DNA from: Streptomyces tropicalis
Lineage (GTDB): Bacteria; Actinomycetota; Actinomycetes; Streptomycetales; Streptomycetaceae
Direction: 5' to 3'
Length of the DNA: 64,000 bases
NCBI RefSeq assembly: GCF_029269835.1
Contig: NZ_JARJBB010000003.1
Location: 372,001 to 436,000, forward strand
Part shown: positions 26,152 through 35,148 of the stretch, piece after piece
Position numbering within the stretch: the stretch's first letter is position 1
Layout: each line of letters opens with the position of its first letter
Position numbers and translations under genes: made by a program
The notes under the pieces: model-generated
Seen by the model: only the letters and a program-made list of their open reading frames with translations
What the model was told of the DNA's origin: nothing
Databases searched by the model: none

Positions 26152-28824
26152 GTGGCTGCACTCGGTGACACCCCCCGGGAACCGAGCGGTCCGCGGATGG
26201 ATCCGGTGGGCGACCCGTTCCTTCGCACCCGGTTCGCCCTTCCGCTCCGCCCGGACACCTTCATCCGCCGCGAGCGCCTGGTCGCACACCTGGACCGGGC
26301 CCTCGACACGCCGCTGACGATGATCAACGGCGGGGCCGGGGCGGGCAAGACCCTGCTGGCCGCCGACTGGGCGGAGACCCTGGGGCAGCCCGTCGCCTGG
26401 CTGACCTGCGACCCGGCCGACCGGGCCCCCGGCGTCTTCTGGGCGTACCTCCTGCAGGCCCTGCGCGCGAGCGGGGTGCGCACCGCCGACGAGGTCGGCA
26501 GCCCCGCCGACCCGAGCCGTGTCGACCACACCCTGCTGGCCCGGCTGGCCGCCGGGCTCAGCGGCCGCGAACGGCCCGCGGTCGTGATCCTCGACGAGTA
26601 CGACCTCGTGACCACACCGGAGATCGCCGACCAGCTCGAGTTCGTCCTCCGCCACGCCGGGGCGGGCCTGCGCCTGGTCCTCGTCACCCGCACCGAACCG
26701 CTGCTGCCCCTGCACCGCTACCGGGCCCTGGGCACCCTCACCGAGATCCGCGACGCCGAGCTGGCCTTCACCCCCGAGGAGGCGGCCACCCTGCTGGACC
26801 TGCACGGCCTGCGGCTGAGCGGGGCCGGTGTGCGGGCCCTGGTGGGCCGGACCCAGGGTTGGGCCGCCGGCCTGCGGCTGTGCGCGCTGGCCGCGCAGGA
26901 GAGCAACGACCCGGAGACGTACCTGAAGGAGTTCGAGGCCGGGCAGAGCGCCGTCGCCGACTTCCTGCTGGCCGAGGTGCTCAAGCAGCAGCCGCCCGAG
27001 ACGCAGGAGCTGCTGCTCCGGGTCAGCGTCCTGGACCGGTTCTGCCCCGACCTGGCGAACGCGGTGACGGGGCAGCAGGACGCCGAACCCCGGCTGGCCG
27101 CACTGCACCGGGCCAACGCCTTCGTGCACCACCTGGGCCACTCCTGGTACCGGCTGCACCCGCTGTTCGCGGAGATCCTCCGGGCCCATCAGCGTGTCCG
27201 CCTCCCCGGCCTGGAACGCGAGCTGCACCGCCGGGCCGCCGCCTGGCTGCACCGCTCCGGCCCCCTGTCCGAGACCCTGGCGCACGGCGCCGCGGCGGGC
27301 GACTGGGAGTTCACGGCCCGCGTCCTCGTGGACGACCTGGCGATCGGGCAGCTCTTCCTGGGGCTGCGCTCGGACGACCTCGGTGAGCTGTTCTCCCGGA
27401 TGGCCCCGGACGCCGACGGCCCCCAGGCACACCTGGTCCGTGCCGCACGCGCCCTGTCCACGGGCGACATCGAGCACGGCCTGGCCCATCTGCGGGGCGC
27501 CGAGGAGGGCACCGCGCCGGACCTGCCCGCCCCCGACACGGCGGCGGTCCAGCTGAACTGCGCCCTGCTGGAGGCCCTGGCGGCCCGCCTCACCGGCTCG
27601 CCGGGACGGGCCGAGCAGGCGGCGCGGAAGGCGCGCCTCGCCGAGCAGGACGTCCCGGCCGACACCCTGGAGCGGCACCCGGAGCTCCCCGCCCTGCTCC
27701 AGACCCACCTCGGCTCCGCCCTGCTGTGGGCGGGACGCTTCGAGGAGGCGCGCACCGCCCTGTCCGCGGCGGTCGCGAGCCCCGGCGGCGCCGCGACCGC
27801 CCTCCCCCGCGAAGAGGCCCTGAACCACCTCGCGCTCATCGACCAGATCGACGGCCGGCCCGGCCGCGCCGAGCGCAAGGCCCGCGCGGCGATCAGCGAC
27901 GCGGAGCGCTTCAGCGTGCCGCAGCCCTCCGGGTCCGGCCTCGGCCAGCTCGTCCTGGCGGCCGTCGCCGTCGAGCGCAACGAGCTGGACGAGGCCCAGG
28001 CCCTGCTGGACCAGGCGGCGACGCGGCACGGCGCGCCCGACCCGGTCGCGGCGGCGGCGCACGTCATCGCCGGCGGGCGGCTGCTGCTGGCCCGCGGCGA
28101 CGCCCCCGCCGCCCTGGAGACCGCGGAGTCGGCCGTCGCCGCCGCCGTGTCCTCGCCGTGGGCCGAGCAGCAGGCGGCGCTGATCGCCTCGGCCGCCCAC
28201 CTCGCCGAGGGCCGCCCCGAGGCGGCGGCGAAGGTCCTGGACGACGCGGCCCGGCTCCACCCGGCCTGCGCGGCCGCGGCCGCCCGCGCCCTCCTGGCGT
28301 CCGGAAGGGCCGACGAGGCACTGCGCCTGCTCGACGACGTCCGCACCGTGGAGCCCGGCGGCCCCGCCGTGACCGTGCGGGCGCTGCTGGTGCGGGCCCA
28401 GGCAGCCGACCTGGCGGGGGACACGGTGGCCGCCCTGCGCCTGGTGGTGCAGGCGCTCCGGCAGGCCCGCCGCGAACTGCTGCGGCGTCCGTTCCTCGAA
28501 GCCGGCCCCTGGATCCGCCGTCTGCTGGCCGCGGAACCGGCGCAGGAGCTCGCCGCCGACTGGCTCACCCAGCGCCCCGGCCCGCCCGCGGGCGGCCCAC
28601 CGGACGGGGCCCTCTCCCCGGCCCCCGTCGTCGAGCCGCTCAGCGCCCGCGAGCGGGACGTGCTGCAGCGCCTCGCGCAGATGATGTCGACCGAGGAGAT
28701 CGCCGCCGACCTCTTCGTCTCCGTCAACACGGTGAAGACGCACCTGAAGACCGCGTACCGCAAGCTCGGCGTCAACCGCCGCAACGACGCGGTGCGCCGC
28801 GCCCGCGAACTCCGCCTCATGTGA
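26152..28824 (+). CDS. Large ATP-binding LuxR regulator (LAL/MalT family)
   Basis: The protein of about 890 residues has a P-loop near the N-terminus (MINGGAGAGKTLLAADWAE), a Walker B-like VVILDEYD, and a sensor arginine region VTRTEPLLPLHRYRALG. A long TPR-like helical region (about residues 400-800) precedes a C-terminal LuxR helix-turn-helix: LSARERDVLQRLAQ, TEEIAADLFVSVNTVKTHLKTAYRKLG. MalT-type proteins are ATP- and ligand-dependent activators. It is 68 bases upstream of an MFS exporter in the same direction, so that exporter is a possible target. Several GTG codons (26137, 26140, 26143, 26152) could be the start. Confidence 0.9.
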   Translation: MAALGDTPREPSGPRMDPVGDPFLRTRFALPLRPDTFIRRERLVAHLDRALDTPLTMINGGAGAGKTLLAADWAETLGQPVAWLTCDPADRAPGVFWAYLLQALRASGVRTADEVGSPADPSRVDHTLLARLAAGLSGRERPAVVILDEYDLVTTPEIADQLEFVLRHAGAGLRLVLVTRTEPLLPLHRYRALGTLTEIRDAELAFTPEEAATLLDLHGLRLSGAGVRALVGRTQGWAAGLRLCALAAQESNDPETYLKEFEAGQSAVADFLLAEVLKQQPPETQELLLRVSVLDRFCPDLANAVTGQQDAEPRLAALHRANAFVHHLGHSWYRLHPLFAEILRAHQRVRLPGLERELHRRAAAWLHRSGPLSETLAHGAAAGDWEFTARVLVDDLAIGQLFLGLRSDDLGELFSRMAPDADGPQAHLVRAARALSTGDIEHGLAHLRGAEEGTAPDLPAPDTAAVQLNCALLEALAARLTGSPGRAEQAARKARLAEQDVPADTLERHPELPALLQTHLGSALLWAGRFEEARTALSAAVASPGGAATALPREEALNHLALIDQIDGRPGRAERKARAAISDAERFSVPQPSGSGLGQLVLAAVAVERNELDEAQALLDQAATRHGAPDPVAAAAHVIAGGRLLLARGDAPAALETAESAVAAAVSSPWAEQQAALIASAAHLAEGRPEAAAKVLDDAARLHPACAAAAARALLASGRADEALRLLDDVRTVEPGGPAVTVRALLVRAQAADLAGDTVAALRLVVQALRQARRELLRRPFLEAGPWIRRLLAAEPAQELAADWLTQRPGPPAGGPPDGALSPAPVVEPLSARERDVLQRLAQMMSTEEIAADLFVSVNTVKTHLKTAYRKLGVNRRNDAVRRARELRLM

Positions 28825-28892
28825 GGCCCCGGACCGGGGAACGGACCCGGACCGGCGGCCGGCGCTCGGGACGACGCGGCGAGGTGGACACG

Positions 28893-30527
28893 GTGAGGCA
28901 CTGGCGGGCTCTGATCCTCCTCGGCACGGCCCAGTTCCTGATGGTGCTGGACACCTCGGTGATGAACGTGTCCATCAGCCGGCTGGTGAAGGACTTCGAC
29001 ACCGAGGTCACCGCCATCCAGGCGGTCATCACGCTGTACGCGCTGGTGATGGCCGCCTTCATGATCGTCGGGGGGAAGCTCGGCGACATCTTCGGCCGGC
29101 GCCGCCTGTTCCTGCTGGGTCTCGTCGTCTACGGCACCGGCTCGGCCCTGACCGCCGTCGCCCCCACGCTCTGGGTGCTCACCCTGGGCTGGTCCCTCAT
29201 CGAGGGGCTCGGTGCGGCCCTGGTGCTGCCCGCGATGGCCGCGCTCGTCGCGGAGACCTACCGCGGCCCCGACCGGGCCGTCGCCTACGGCGTGATCGGC
29301 GGCCTCGCCGGCGCGGGCATCGCCGTGGGCCCGCTGCTCGGCGGCTGGGTGACCACGTACCTGACGTGGCGGCTCGTCTTCGCCGGCGAGGTCGTCGTCG
29401 TGGTGGTCATGCTGTGCTTCCAGCGGGTGCTCACCGCCTCCGGCCGCGGCGGGCCGCGGCCCCGGCTGGACGCCGTGGGCGCCGTGCTGTCCGCCCTCGG
29501 GCTCGCGCTGTGCGTCTTCGGCGTGCTGCAGAGCAGCACCTGGGGGTGGCTCCAGCCCCGCAACGCCCCCTTCACCGTCTTCGGGTTCGCGCCGACGACC
29601 TTCGTCATCACCGCCGGCCTGCTCGTCCTGGCCGGCTTCCGCGGCTGGGAGCGCCGCCGCGAGTCCCGCGGCGAGGACCCGCTGGTGCACCTGGCCCTGC
29701 TGGGACGCCCCGTCCTGCGCTCGGGCCTGACGTCGCTGCTGAACCAGAACCTGATCCTGCTCGGGCTGTTCTTCGCCATCCCGCTCTACCTCCAGGTGGT
29801 GCAGGGCTTCGACGCCTTCCAGACCGGCCTGCGGCTGCTGCCCGTCTCGGCGACCATGCTGCTGGCGTCCGCGATCGCCTCCCGCCTCGGCCGGTCCGTC
29901 GGCCCGCGGCGCATGGTCCGGCTCGCCCTGACCTGCCTGGCGGGCGCCATCGCCTGGCTGCTGGCCTCCATCAAGCCGGTCATCGACGACGCCCAGTTCG
30001 CCGGGGCGATGGCGCTGCTCGGCATCGGCATGGGGCTGCTCGCCTCGCAGCTCGGCAACGTCGTCCAGTCCGGCGCGGGGGAGGAGGAACGCAGCGAGGT
30101 CGGCGGGCTGCAGTTCACCGCGCAGAACCTCGGCTCCGCGCTGGGCACCGCGCTCATCGGATCGGTGCTCATCGGCGCCCTCGCCCAGGCCTTCACCACC
30201 CAGGTCGCGGGGAACCCGGCACTGTCCGACGAGGCGCGCCGGCAGACCGGGATCGCGCTGGAGTCCGGGGTGAGCTTCGTGCCCACCGCCCAGGTCCGCA
30301 CCGCGGCCCAGCAGGCCGGCCTGCCCCCGTCCCAGGTGGAGGCGGTCACGGACTCCTACGCCGCCGCGCAGCTGGCCGGGCTGAAGGCGGCGATCCTGGT
30401 GACCGGAGGCATCACGCTGGCCAGTTTCCTGTTCACCGGGGACCTGCCCGGCGGACGGACCGGCCGCACCGCCCGGCCGAAGGAGCCCCGGCCGCAGGCC
30501 GGCGCCGCGCCCGGCACGGACCGCTGA
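28893..30527 (+). CDS. MFS drug exporter, DHA2 (EmrB/QacA, 14-helix) family
   Basis: The 544-residue transporter has about 14 membrane segments. Motif A is GGKLGDIFGRRRLFLLG, motif C GGLAGAGIAVGPLLGGW, and the N-terminal opening LILLGTAQFLMVLDTSVMNVSI is typical of DHA2 exporters. DHA2 pumps use the proton gradient to export toxic compounds or antibiotics. GTG at 28893 follows GCGAGG; GTG at 28884 is an alternative. It lies just behind a LAL regulator in the same direction and may be controlled by it. Confidence 0.93.
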   Translation: MRHWRALILLGTAQFLMVLDTSVMNVSISRLVKDFDTEVTAIQAVITLYALVMAAFMIVGGKLGDIFGRRRLFLLGLVVYGTGSALTAVAPTLWVLTLGWSLIEGLGAALVLPAMAALVAETYRGPDRAVAYGVIGGLAGAGIAVGPLLGGWVTTYLTWRLVFAGEVVVVVVMLCFQRVLTASGRGGPRPRLDAVGAVLSALGLALCVFGVLQSSTWGWLQPRNAPFTVFGFAPTTFVITAGLLVLAGFRGWERRRESRGEDPLVHLALLGRPVLRSGLTSLLNQNLILLGLFFAIPLYLQVVQGFDAFQTGLRLLPVSATMLLASAIASRLGRSVGPRRMVRLALTCLAGAIAWLLASIKPVIDDAQFAGAMALLGIGMGLLASQLGNVVQSGAGEEERSEVGGLQFTAQNLGSALGTALIGSVLIGALAQAFTTQVAGNPALSDEARRQTGIALESGVSFVPTAQVRTAAQQAGLPPSQVEAVTDSYAAAQLAGLKAAILVTGGITLASFLFTGDLPGGRTGRTARPKEPRPQAGAAPGTDR

Positions 30528-30557
30528 GCGCACCCGCCGTCCCCCGGAGGCGCCGCC

Positions 30558-31076
30558 ATGGTCAGGACCCGTACCGCCGAGGCCGAGGCCCGCACCGCCG
30601 AGCGGCGGGCCCGCACCGACTACACCGGCGGTGTCTACGGATCGCTGCTGGCCGCCTCCGTGATCGTCGGCGCGGGCGCGCTCGGTGCCTTCCCCCGCCT
30701 GGAGCTGGTCGTCCTGCTGCTGCTCACGGGAGTGGTCTTCTGGATCGCCCATGTGCACGCCCACCTGTTCGGCGCGCGGCTGGCCCAGCGGACCCTGGAC
30801 CGCCGCACCGTGCTGCGCGTGTGCCGCGACGAGTGGCCCATCGTGAAGGCGGCGGTGCCCCCGGCGCTCGCGGTGGCGGTCAGTCCGCTGCTGGGCCTGG
30901 ACCTGCGCGGCACGGTCTGGCTGGCGCTCGCGGTCGCCGTCGCCGGGCAGGTGGGCTGGTCCGCGGCGGCGGCGCGGCGTGCCGGGGCCTCGTGGGGCAT
31001 GGTCGCCTCCAGCGCGGCGGTGAACCTGGTCATCGGCCTCCTGATCATCGCCTTCAAGCTGGCTCTCAAGCACTGA
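30558..31076 (+). CDS. Small integral membrane protein of unknown function
   Basis: The 172-residue protein has about four membrane helices after a charged N-terminus (MVRTRTAEAEARTAERRARTD). Helices include LLAASVIVGAGALGAF, LVVLLLLTGVVFWIAHVHAHLF, AVPPALAVAVSPLLGL and a C-terminal VNLVIGLLIIAFKLAL. A good ribosome-binding site (GGAGG) precedes the ATG. It starts 31 bases after the exporter stop and is probably cotranscribed. It resembles small hypothetical membrane proteins common in Streptomyces; I know no function. Confidence 0.8.
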   Translation: MVRTRTAEAEARTAERRARTDYTGGVYGSLLAASVIVGAGALGAFPRLELVVLLLLTGVVFWIAHVHAHLFGARLAQRTLDRRTVLRVCRDEWPIVKAAVPPALAVAVSPLLGLDLRGTVWLALAVAVAGQVGWSAAAARRAGASWGMVASSAAVNLVIGLLIIAFKLALKH

Positions 31077-31108
31077 ACGCCCGTCCGGACCGGTGGCGTG
31101 CCGCGGCA

Positions 31109-31125
31109 TCACCTGCGCCGGGTGA
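31109..31125. promoter_or_regulatory. 17-bp palindrome TCACCTG-N3-CGGGTGA (copy A)
   Basis: TCACCTGCGCCGGGTGA lies 79 bases before the small gene at 31204. It has the same length, spacing and 13 of 14 arm bases as the sites at 32089-32105 and 34541-34557, each of which also lies in front of a gene of this membrane-protein cluster. It is therefore a candidate shared operator. Confidence 0.55.
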
Positions 31126-31203
31126 GGCCCCGCCGGGTGCGTCCGGCGCACGATCGCTGCAACGGCGCGGTCCGCCCCCGGGCCGCGCGTGGGAGAGCAG
31201 CTC

Positions 31204-31401
31204 ATGCGCTATGAGATCCGCGTCGACGGGCACATCTCGGAGACGCTCGCGGAAGCCTTCCCGGAGCTGGACCATGTCGTGATCTCCGGCCAGACCGTGC
31301 TGTTCGGTCCGGTCGTGGACCAGGCCCACCTCTACGAGCTGCTCGCCCGCTGCCAGTCCCTGGGCCTGAAGGTCCTGGAGATGCGCCGGCTGCCCGAGTG
31401 A
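31204..31401 (+). CDS. Small conserved-looking protein of unknown function
   Basis: The 65-residue protein starts MRYEIRVDGHISETLAEAFPEL and alternates beta and helix, ending LGLKVLEMRRLPE. GGGAG 8 bases before the ATG at 31204 supports this start over a GTG at 31189. It looks like a compact ferredoxin-like alpha/beta fold, but that is a guess from secondary structure pattern. A 17-bp palindrome upstream links it to the neighbouring HdeD-like and SHOCT genes. Confidence 0.75.
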   Translation: MRYEIRVDGHISETLAEAFPELDHVVISGQTVLFGPVVDQAHLYELLARCQSLGLKVLEMRRLPE

Positions 31402-31417
31402 GGCCGGGACGCCCCGG

Positions 31418-32008
31418 CTACGGAGGCGGCCGCCGGTCCCGCTGCCGCAGCCCCGTCTGGACGGCGGCCGCCAGGATCCGCGCCGCGACGCCGACCAGCA
31501 GCAGCCCGCCCAGCATCTGGAGCATCGCCATCACCCGGCCCAGCTCCGTCAGGGCGACGATGTCGCCGTAGCCGACCGTGGTGAAGGTGGTCAGCGCGAA
31601 GTACAGGGAGTCCGTCCGGGTCAGCGGCTCGGTGAAGGACCCCGGCACGGCACGCTCCAGCAGGTAGTAGGCGCTGGCGAAGAGGAGCAGGAACAGCGGC
31701 AGCGTCGCGGCGAGCGCCTCGACGGCCCGCAGCCGCGGGTGCGGCGAGCGCACGATGACGCGGATCTCCCAGCCGAACACCGCGGCCACCGCCACCAGGC
31801 CGCCGACCAGGATCAGCGACGTGGTCACCGTGTTGGCCTGGTCCATCGGCAGCCAGTAGTACGTGGCCACCAGGCCGCTGGTGATGAGGACGGTCCGGAC
31901 CACGGACGCGACGGCGTCCCGCCGGCCCCGGCGAGGACGGCGGTCGGGCGGGCCCGTGGACGGCTCGCGAGGGGCGCCGTGAGCCCCGGCACCTGGTGGT
32001 TCGGTCAT
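31418..32008 (-). CDS. Two-helix potassium channel-like protein
   Basis: The 196-residue protein has an N-terminal pair of hydrophobic segments, then the ion-channel unit: LPLFLLLFASAYYLLE (outer helix), pore loop DSLYFALTTFTTVGYGDIV with the potassium selectivity filter TVGYGD, and inner helix MLQMLGGLLLVGVAARIL. There is no RCK/TrkA_N domain. ATG at 32008 with AGGT upstream is preferred over a start at 32092. The gene is divergent from the HdeD-like gene. A palindromic site at 32089-32105 lies in the shared region. Confidence 0.88.
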   Translation of the reverse strand: MTEPPGAGAHGAPREPSTGPPDRRPRRGRRDAVASVVRTVLITSGLVATYYWLPMDQANTVTTSLILVGGLVAVAAVFGWEIRVIVRSPHPRLRAVEALAATLPLFLLLFASAYYLLERAVPGSFTEPLTRTDSLYFALTTFTTVGYGDIVALTELGRVMAMLQMLGGLLLVGVAARILAAAVQTGLRQRDRRPPP

Positions 32009-32088
32009 CTCGACCTGTTCCGTTCCCCGTACGCGCGCTCGCCGCGCGGGGCGGGCCGCGACCTCACTCCGGCGGCGGTGCGGACGAA

Positions 32089-32105
32089 TCACCCGTCACG
32101 GGTGA
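32089..32105. promoter_or_regulatory. 17-bp palindrome TCACCCG-TCA-CGGGTGA (copy B)
   Basis: Perfect 7-base arms with a 3-base spacer, in the divergent region between the K+-channel-like gene (start 32008) and the HdeD-like gene (start 32210). It matches copies at 31109-31125 and 34541-34557. A partial copy (GACCGGGTGAGG) follows at about 32134-32145. Confidence 0.65.
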
Positions 32106-32209
32106 CCCGGCCGTCCCGCGGCCGAGGGAGCGTGACCGGGTGAGGTCCCCGCACGCCGTCCCGTCGGCGGCCCGGGCAGCGACCCGATCCGATCACGCGA
32201 GGAGGAGCC

Positions 32210-32872
32210 ATGACCGTATCGCGTGATCCGGCACCGCGACCCGGGCCGGAACACACCCCCGGCGGGACGGCCACGGGTGCCGCCGGCGACCCCGAGGAGA
32301 TGCTCGCCGGACTCGGCGGGTCCTGGAGCTGGATGCTCGGCTCGGCGCTGGCGACGCTCGTGCCGGGCGTGCTGATCCTGGTCTGGCCCGACGAGACCCT
32401 GCACGTGCTGGCCGTCGTCATCGGGCTGTACCTGCTGGTGGTGGGCGCGTTCCGGTTCGTCGCCGCGTTCTCCCGGGCGGAGCACGGCGAGCGCCTGCCC
32501 CGGCTGCTCATGGCGGTGCTGTTCGTCCTCGCCGGTGTGCTCTGCCTGCGCCACCCGATGCAGACCGTCGCGGCCCTGTCGCTGATCGTCGGGATCGTCT
32601 GGCTGGTCACCGGGATGCTCACCGCGTACACGGCCATCGGCGCCAAGGACCTGCCGCACCGCGGTCTCGTCCTCGCCACCGCGGCCCTCGGTGTGATCGC
32701 CGGGATCGTGGTGCTGGCGCTTCCGCTCCAGTCGGCGGTCGCGCTGACCCGGCTGCTCGGCCTGTGGCTGGTGCTGCTCGGCCTGGTGGAGATCGGCGTC
32801 GCCTTCGCCCTGCGGGCCGCGCTGCGCCGGGACGGCGGCGGACCCCCGCCCGGCACGCACGCACCGGCCTGA
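32210..32872 (+). CDS. HdeD-like (DUF308) membrane protein
   Basis: The 220-residue protein has six hydrophobic segments arranged as a duplicated three-helix unit (LGSALATLVPGVLILVWP, LHVLAVVIGLYLLVVGAFRF, LLMAVLFVLAGVLCLRHP, and the second set to LLGLWLVLLGLVEIGVAFAL). This is the HdeD/DUF308 pattern linked to acid resistance in enterobacteria; the function in Streptomyces is not established. GAGGAGGAG precedes the ATG. A 17-bp palindromic site lies in its promoter region. Confidence 0.85.
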   Translation: MTVSRDPAPRPGPEHTPGGTATGAAGDPEEMLAGLGGSWSWMLGSALATLVPGVLILVWPDETLHVLAVVIGLYLLVVGAFRFVAAFSRAEHGERLPRLLMAVLFVLAGVLCLRHPMQTVAALSLIVGIVWLVTGMLTAYTAIGAKDLPHRGLVLATAALGVIAGIVVLALPLQSAVALTRLLGLWLVLLGLVEIGVAFALRAALRRDGGGPPPGTHAPA

Positions 32873-33107
32873 GCCGGGCCGGCCCCGGCCGGCCACGCCC
32901 GCCCGGATCCTGCGCGGGCGGCGGACCGGCCACGCACCACCGAAGCACGGACCGTACACGCACCGCACGGGCGACGGGCCACGCGCCGCCCGGGAACCGG
33001 ACCGGGCGGCCACCGCACCGGGACCGGGCCGCCCCGCACCGCACCCGGGACGAGGCCGGTCCCGCACCGCCGGGCCACCGGCCGGCCCGAACGACCCAGG
33101 AGGACCC

Positions 33108-34466
33108 ATGGCCCCGACCCCAGCCTCCGGCCCGCCGGATCCCGGCGGCACCCCGGAACCCGGGCCCGCCCTGTCCGCCGCGGAGCGCGAGGAGTACGAG
33201 CGCCTGCGCCGGGCCGCGACACTGCGCCACCGGCGGTCCCGCCGCGTGGGGGCGTCGCTCCTGCTGGTCCTCACGCTGGTCCTCGCCCCGCTCGCCGTCG
33301 TCGCGGCCTGGGTCCACTCGCAGGTCTTCGACACCGGCCGCTACGTCCAGACCGTCGCCCCGCTCGCCTCCGACCCGGTGGTGCAGAACGCCGTCACCGA
33401 CCGGCTGACCACCCGCGTCGTGGACGAGATCGACGTGCAGGCGATCACCGCCTCGCTGACCAAGGCGCTCGCCAACGCCGGGGCGCCGCCCAAGGTCGTC
33501 GACGCCTCCACCGTGCTCACCGGTCCGCTGCGCAGCGCCGTCACCGACGTGGTGCGCCGGACCGTCAACAAGGTGATCACCAGCGACCTGTTCCGCGAGG
33601 TGTGGGTGAACGCCAACCGGCGTGCGCACTCCGCGGTGGTCGGCATGCTCTCGGGCAACCAGAACGGCGCCCTGCGCGCCCAGGGCGACACGGTGAAGCT
33701 GGACATCGGGGTCGTCGTGGACCAGGTCAAGCAGCAGCTGGTGAACGCCGGCTTCCAGAAGGCGTCGGCCATCCCCACCCCCGACCGCCAGATCACCCTC
33801 TTCCAGACCGAACAGCTCACCAAGGCGCAGAACGCGGTGCGGCTGCTGAACATCGTCGGGATCTGGCTGCCGGTGCTGGCCGTCGTCCTCGCCGCGGCCG
33901 CCGTCTGGGCCGCCCCGGCGCACCGCTTCATGCTGCTGGTCACCGCCTCCGGCATCGGCGTGATGATGGTGGTGCTGCTGGTCGCCCTCGCGGTCGCGCG
34001 CCAGATCTACCTCAACAGCGTCCCCCCGACGGCCCTGCCTGCGGACGCCGCCGCGGCCGTCTTCGACACCTTCGTCCGCTTCCTGCGCGACAGCGCGCGC
34101 ACCCTCCTGGTCGTCGCCGTGATCACCGCCCTGGCCGCCTACCTGTACGGACCCGGACGCGGCGCGCGCGGCGTCCGCACGCTGACCCGGAAGGGCACCG
34201 GCGCCACCGGCCGGGCCCTGGAGCGCGGCGGCCTGCACACCGGCACGGCCGGCCACTGGCTGGACACCCACCGCGCCTGGACCACCGGCATCGTGATCGG
34301 CGCGGGCGCCCTGACCCTGGTGCTCTGGAACTACCCGACCACGGCGGTGGTGGCGCTCGTCCTCGCCGTCGTCCTGGTGGTGCTGTTCGCCCTGGCGGTC
34401 CTCGCGGACGCGGCCGGGCCGGACGCCGCCCCGGCCTCGGGCGGAGCGGGCCGTGCGGTGCCGTGA
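33108..34466 (+). CDS. Four- to five-helix membrane protein with extracellular helical domain, unknown function
   Basis: The 452-residue protein has a Pro-rich cytoplasmic start and a first membrane helix at about residues 50-70 (VGASLLLVLTLVLAPLAVVAAW). A mostly helical extracytoplasmic domain of about 160 residues follows (YVQTVAPLASDPVVQNAVTDRL to FQTEQLTKAQNAVRLLN), then three or four helices in the second half. The design is common among hypothetical integral membrane proteins in Streptomyces. AGGAGG sits just before the ATG. The 235 bases upstream are repetitive in GGACCGG/CCGGGAC words and hold no gene. Confidence 0.8.
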   Translation: MAPTPASGPPDPGGTPEPGPALSAAEREEYERLRRAATLRHRRSRRVGASLLLVLTLVLAPLAVVAAWVHSQVFDTGRYVQTVAPLASDPVVQNAVTDRLTTRVVDEIDVQAITASLTKALANAGAPPKVVDASTVLTGPLRSAVTDVVRRTVNKVITSDLFREVWVNANRRAHSAVVGMLSGNQNGALRAQGDTVKLDIGVVVDQVKQQLVNAGFQKASAIPTPDRQITLFQTEQLTKAQNAVRLLNIVGIWLPVLAVVLAAAAVWAAPAHRFMLLVTASGIGVMMVVLLVALAVARQIYLNSVPPTALPADAAAAVFDTFVRFLRDSARTLLVVAVITALAAYLYGPGRGARGVRTLTRKGTGATGRALERGGLHTGTAGHWLDTHRAWTTGIVIGAGALTLVLWNYPTTAVVALVLAVVLVVLFALAVLADAAGPDAAPASGGAGRAVP

Positions 34467-34540
34467 CCGGGGCCGCGACGCGGCCCCTGCGACGGTGCGG
34501 GGCGGCGGGTCCGGCGGTCCGGGCTCGCGCCGTCCCACGC

Positions 34541-34557
34541 TCACCCGTCCCGGGTGA
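34541..34557. promoter_or_regulatory. 17-bp palindrome TCACCCG-TCC-CGGGTGA (copy C)
   Basis: Perfect 7-base arms with a 3-base spacer, 80 bases before the SHOCT-tailed gene. Its distance to the start codon is almost the same as that of copy A to its gene (79 bases), which suggests a fixed promoter architecture rather than chance. Confidence 0.65.
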
Positions 34558-34637
34558 GGCCGAGGGGTTCTTGCCGTGCGCACGCTGAGAACGGCACCGA
34601 GCCGCAGCCGGGCCGAGGACCGGAACGGAGGAGAGAC

Positions 34638-35114
34638 ATGAACGCACAGATCTACCTGGCGTACGACTATCCGCTGCTGAGCGCCTTCTGGACCATGCTG
34701 TGGTTCTTCCTGTGGATTCTGTGGTTCATCCTGCTCTTCCGGATCATCGTCGACATCTTCCGCGACGACTCCATGAGCGGGTGGGCCAAGGCCGGCTGGC
34801 TGGTCTTCTGCGTCCTGCTGCCCTTCCTCGGGGTCCTCGTCTACGTCATCGCCCGCGGCAAGGACATGGGCCGCCGCGAGGTCGCGCAGGCCCGCGCCCA
34901 GCAGCAGGCGTTCGACTCCTACATCCGCGAGACCGCGGGCAGCGGCGGAGGTGTCGACGACCTCGCCAGGCTCTCCGAGATGCGTGCCCGGGGCGACATC
35001 ACCGACGAGGAGTTCGGCCGCGCCAAGGACCAGCTCCTGAGCGGCGGCGCACCCGCCGGCAGGCCGGCCTCCTCCTCCACCCCTTCCTCCACCCCCTCCA
35101 CCCCCGGCCGCTAG
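34638..35114 (+). CDS. PLDc_N-like membrane protein with SHOCT C-terminal motif
   Basis: The 158-residue protein has two membrane helices (FWTMLWFFLWILWFILLFRIIVD and AGWLVFCVLLPFLGVLVYVIA) in the arrangement of the cardiolipin-synthase N-terminal (PLDc_N) unit. A linker and the short SHOCT helix LARLSEMRARGDITDEEFGRAKDQLL follow. A Ser/Thr/Pro tail ends it. SHOCT is an oligomerisation or nucleic-acid-linked motif found in many stress-associated proteins. GGAGGAGAG precedes the ATG at 34638. Confidence 0.85.
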   Translation: MNAQIYLAYDYPLLSAFWTMLWFFLWILWFILLFRIIVDIFRDDSMSGWAKAGWLVFCVLLPFLGVLVYVIARGKDMGRREVAQARAQQQAFDSYIRETAGSGGGVDDLARLSEMRARGDITDEEFGRAKDQLLSGGAPAGRPASSSTPSSTPSTPGR

Positions 35115-35148
35115 AACACGCCGGACGACAAGGAAACGAGGCACCAGG

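Noticed and set aside
25941-26168. Pro/Arg-rich frame upstream of the LAL regulator
   Set aside because: Pure Arg/Pro text with no start signal; it overlaps the promoter region of the regulator.
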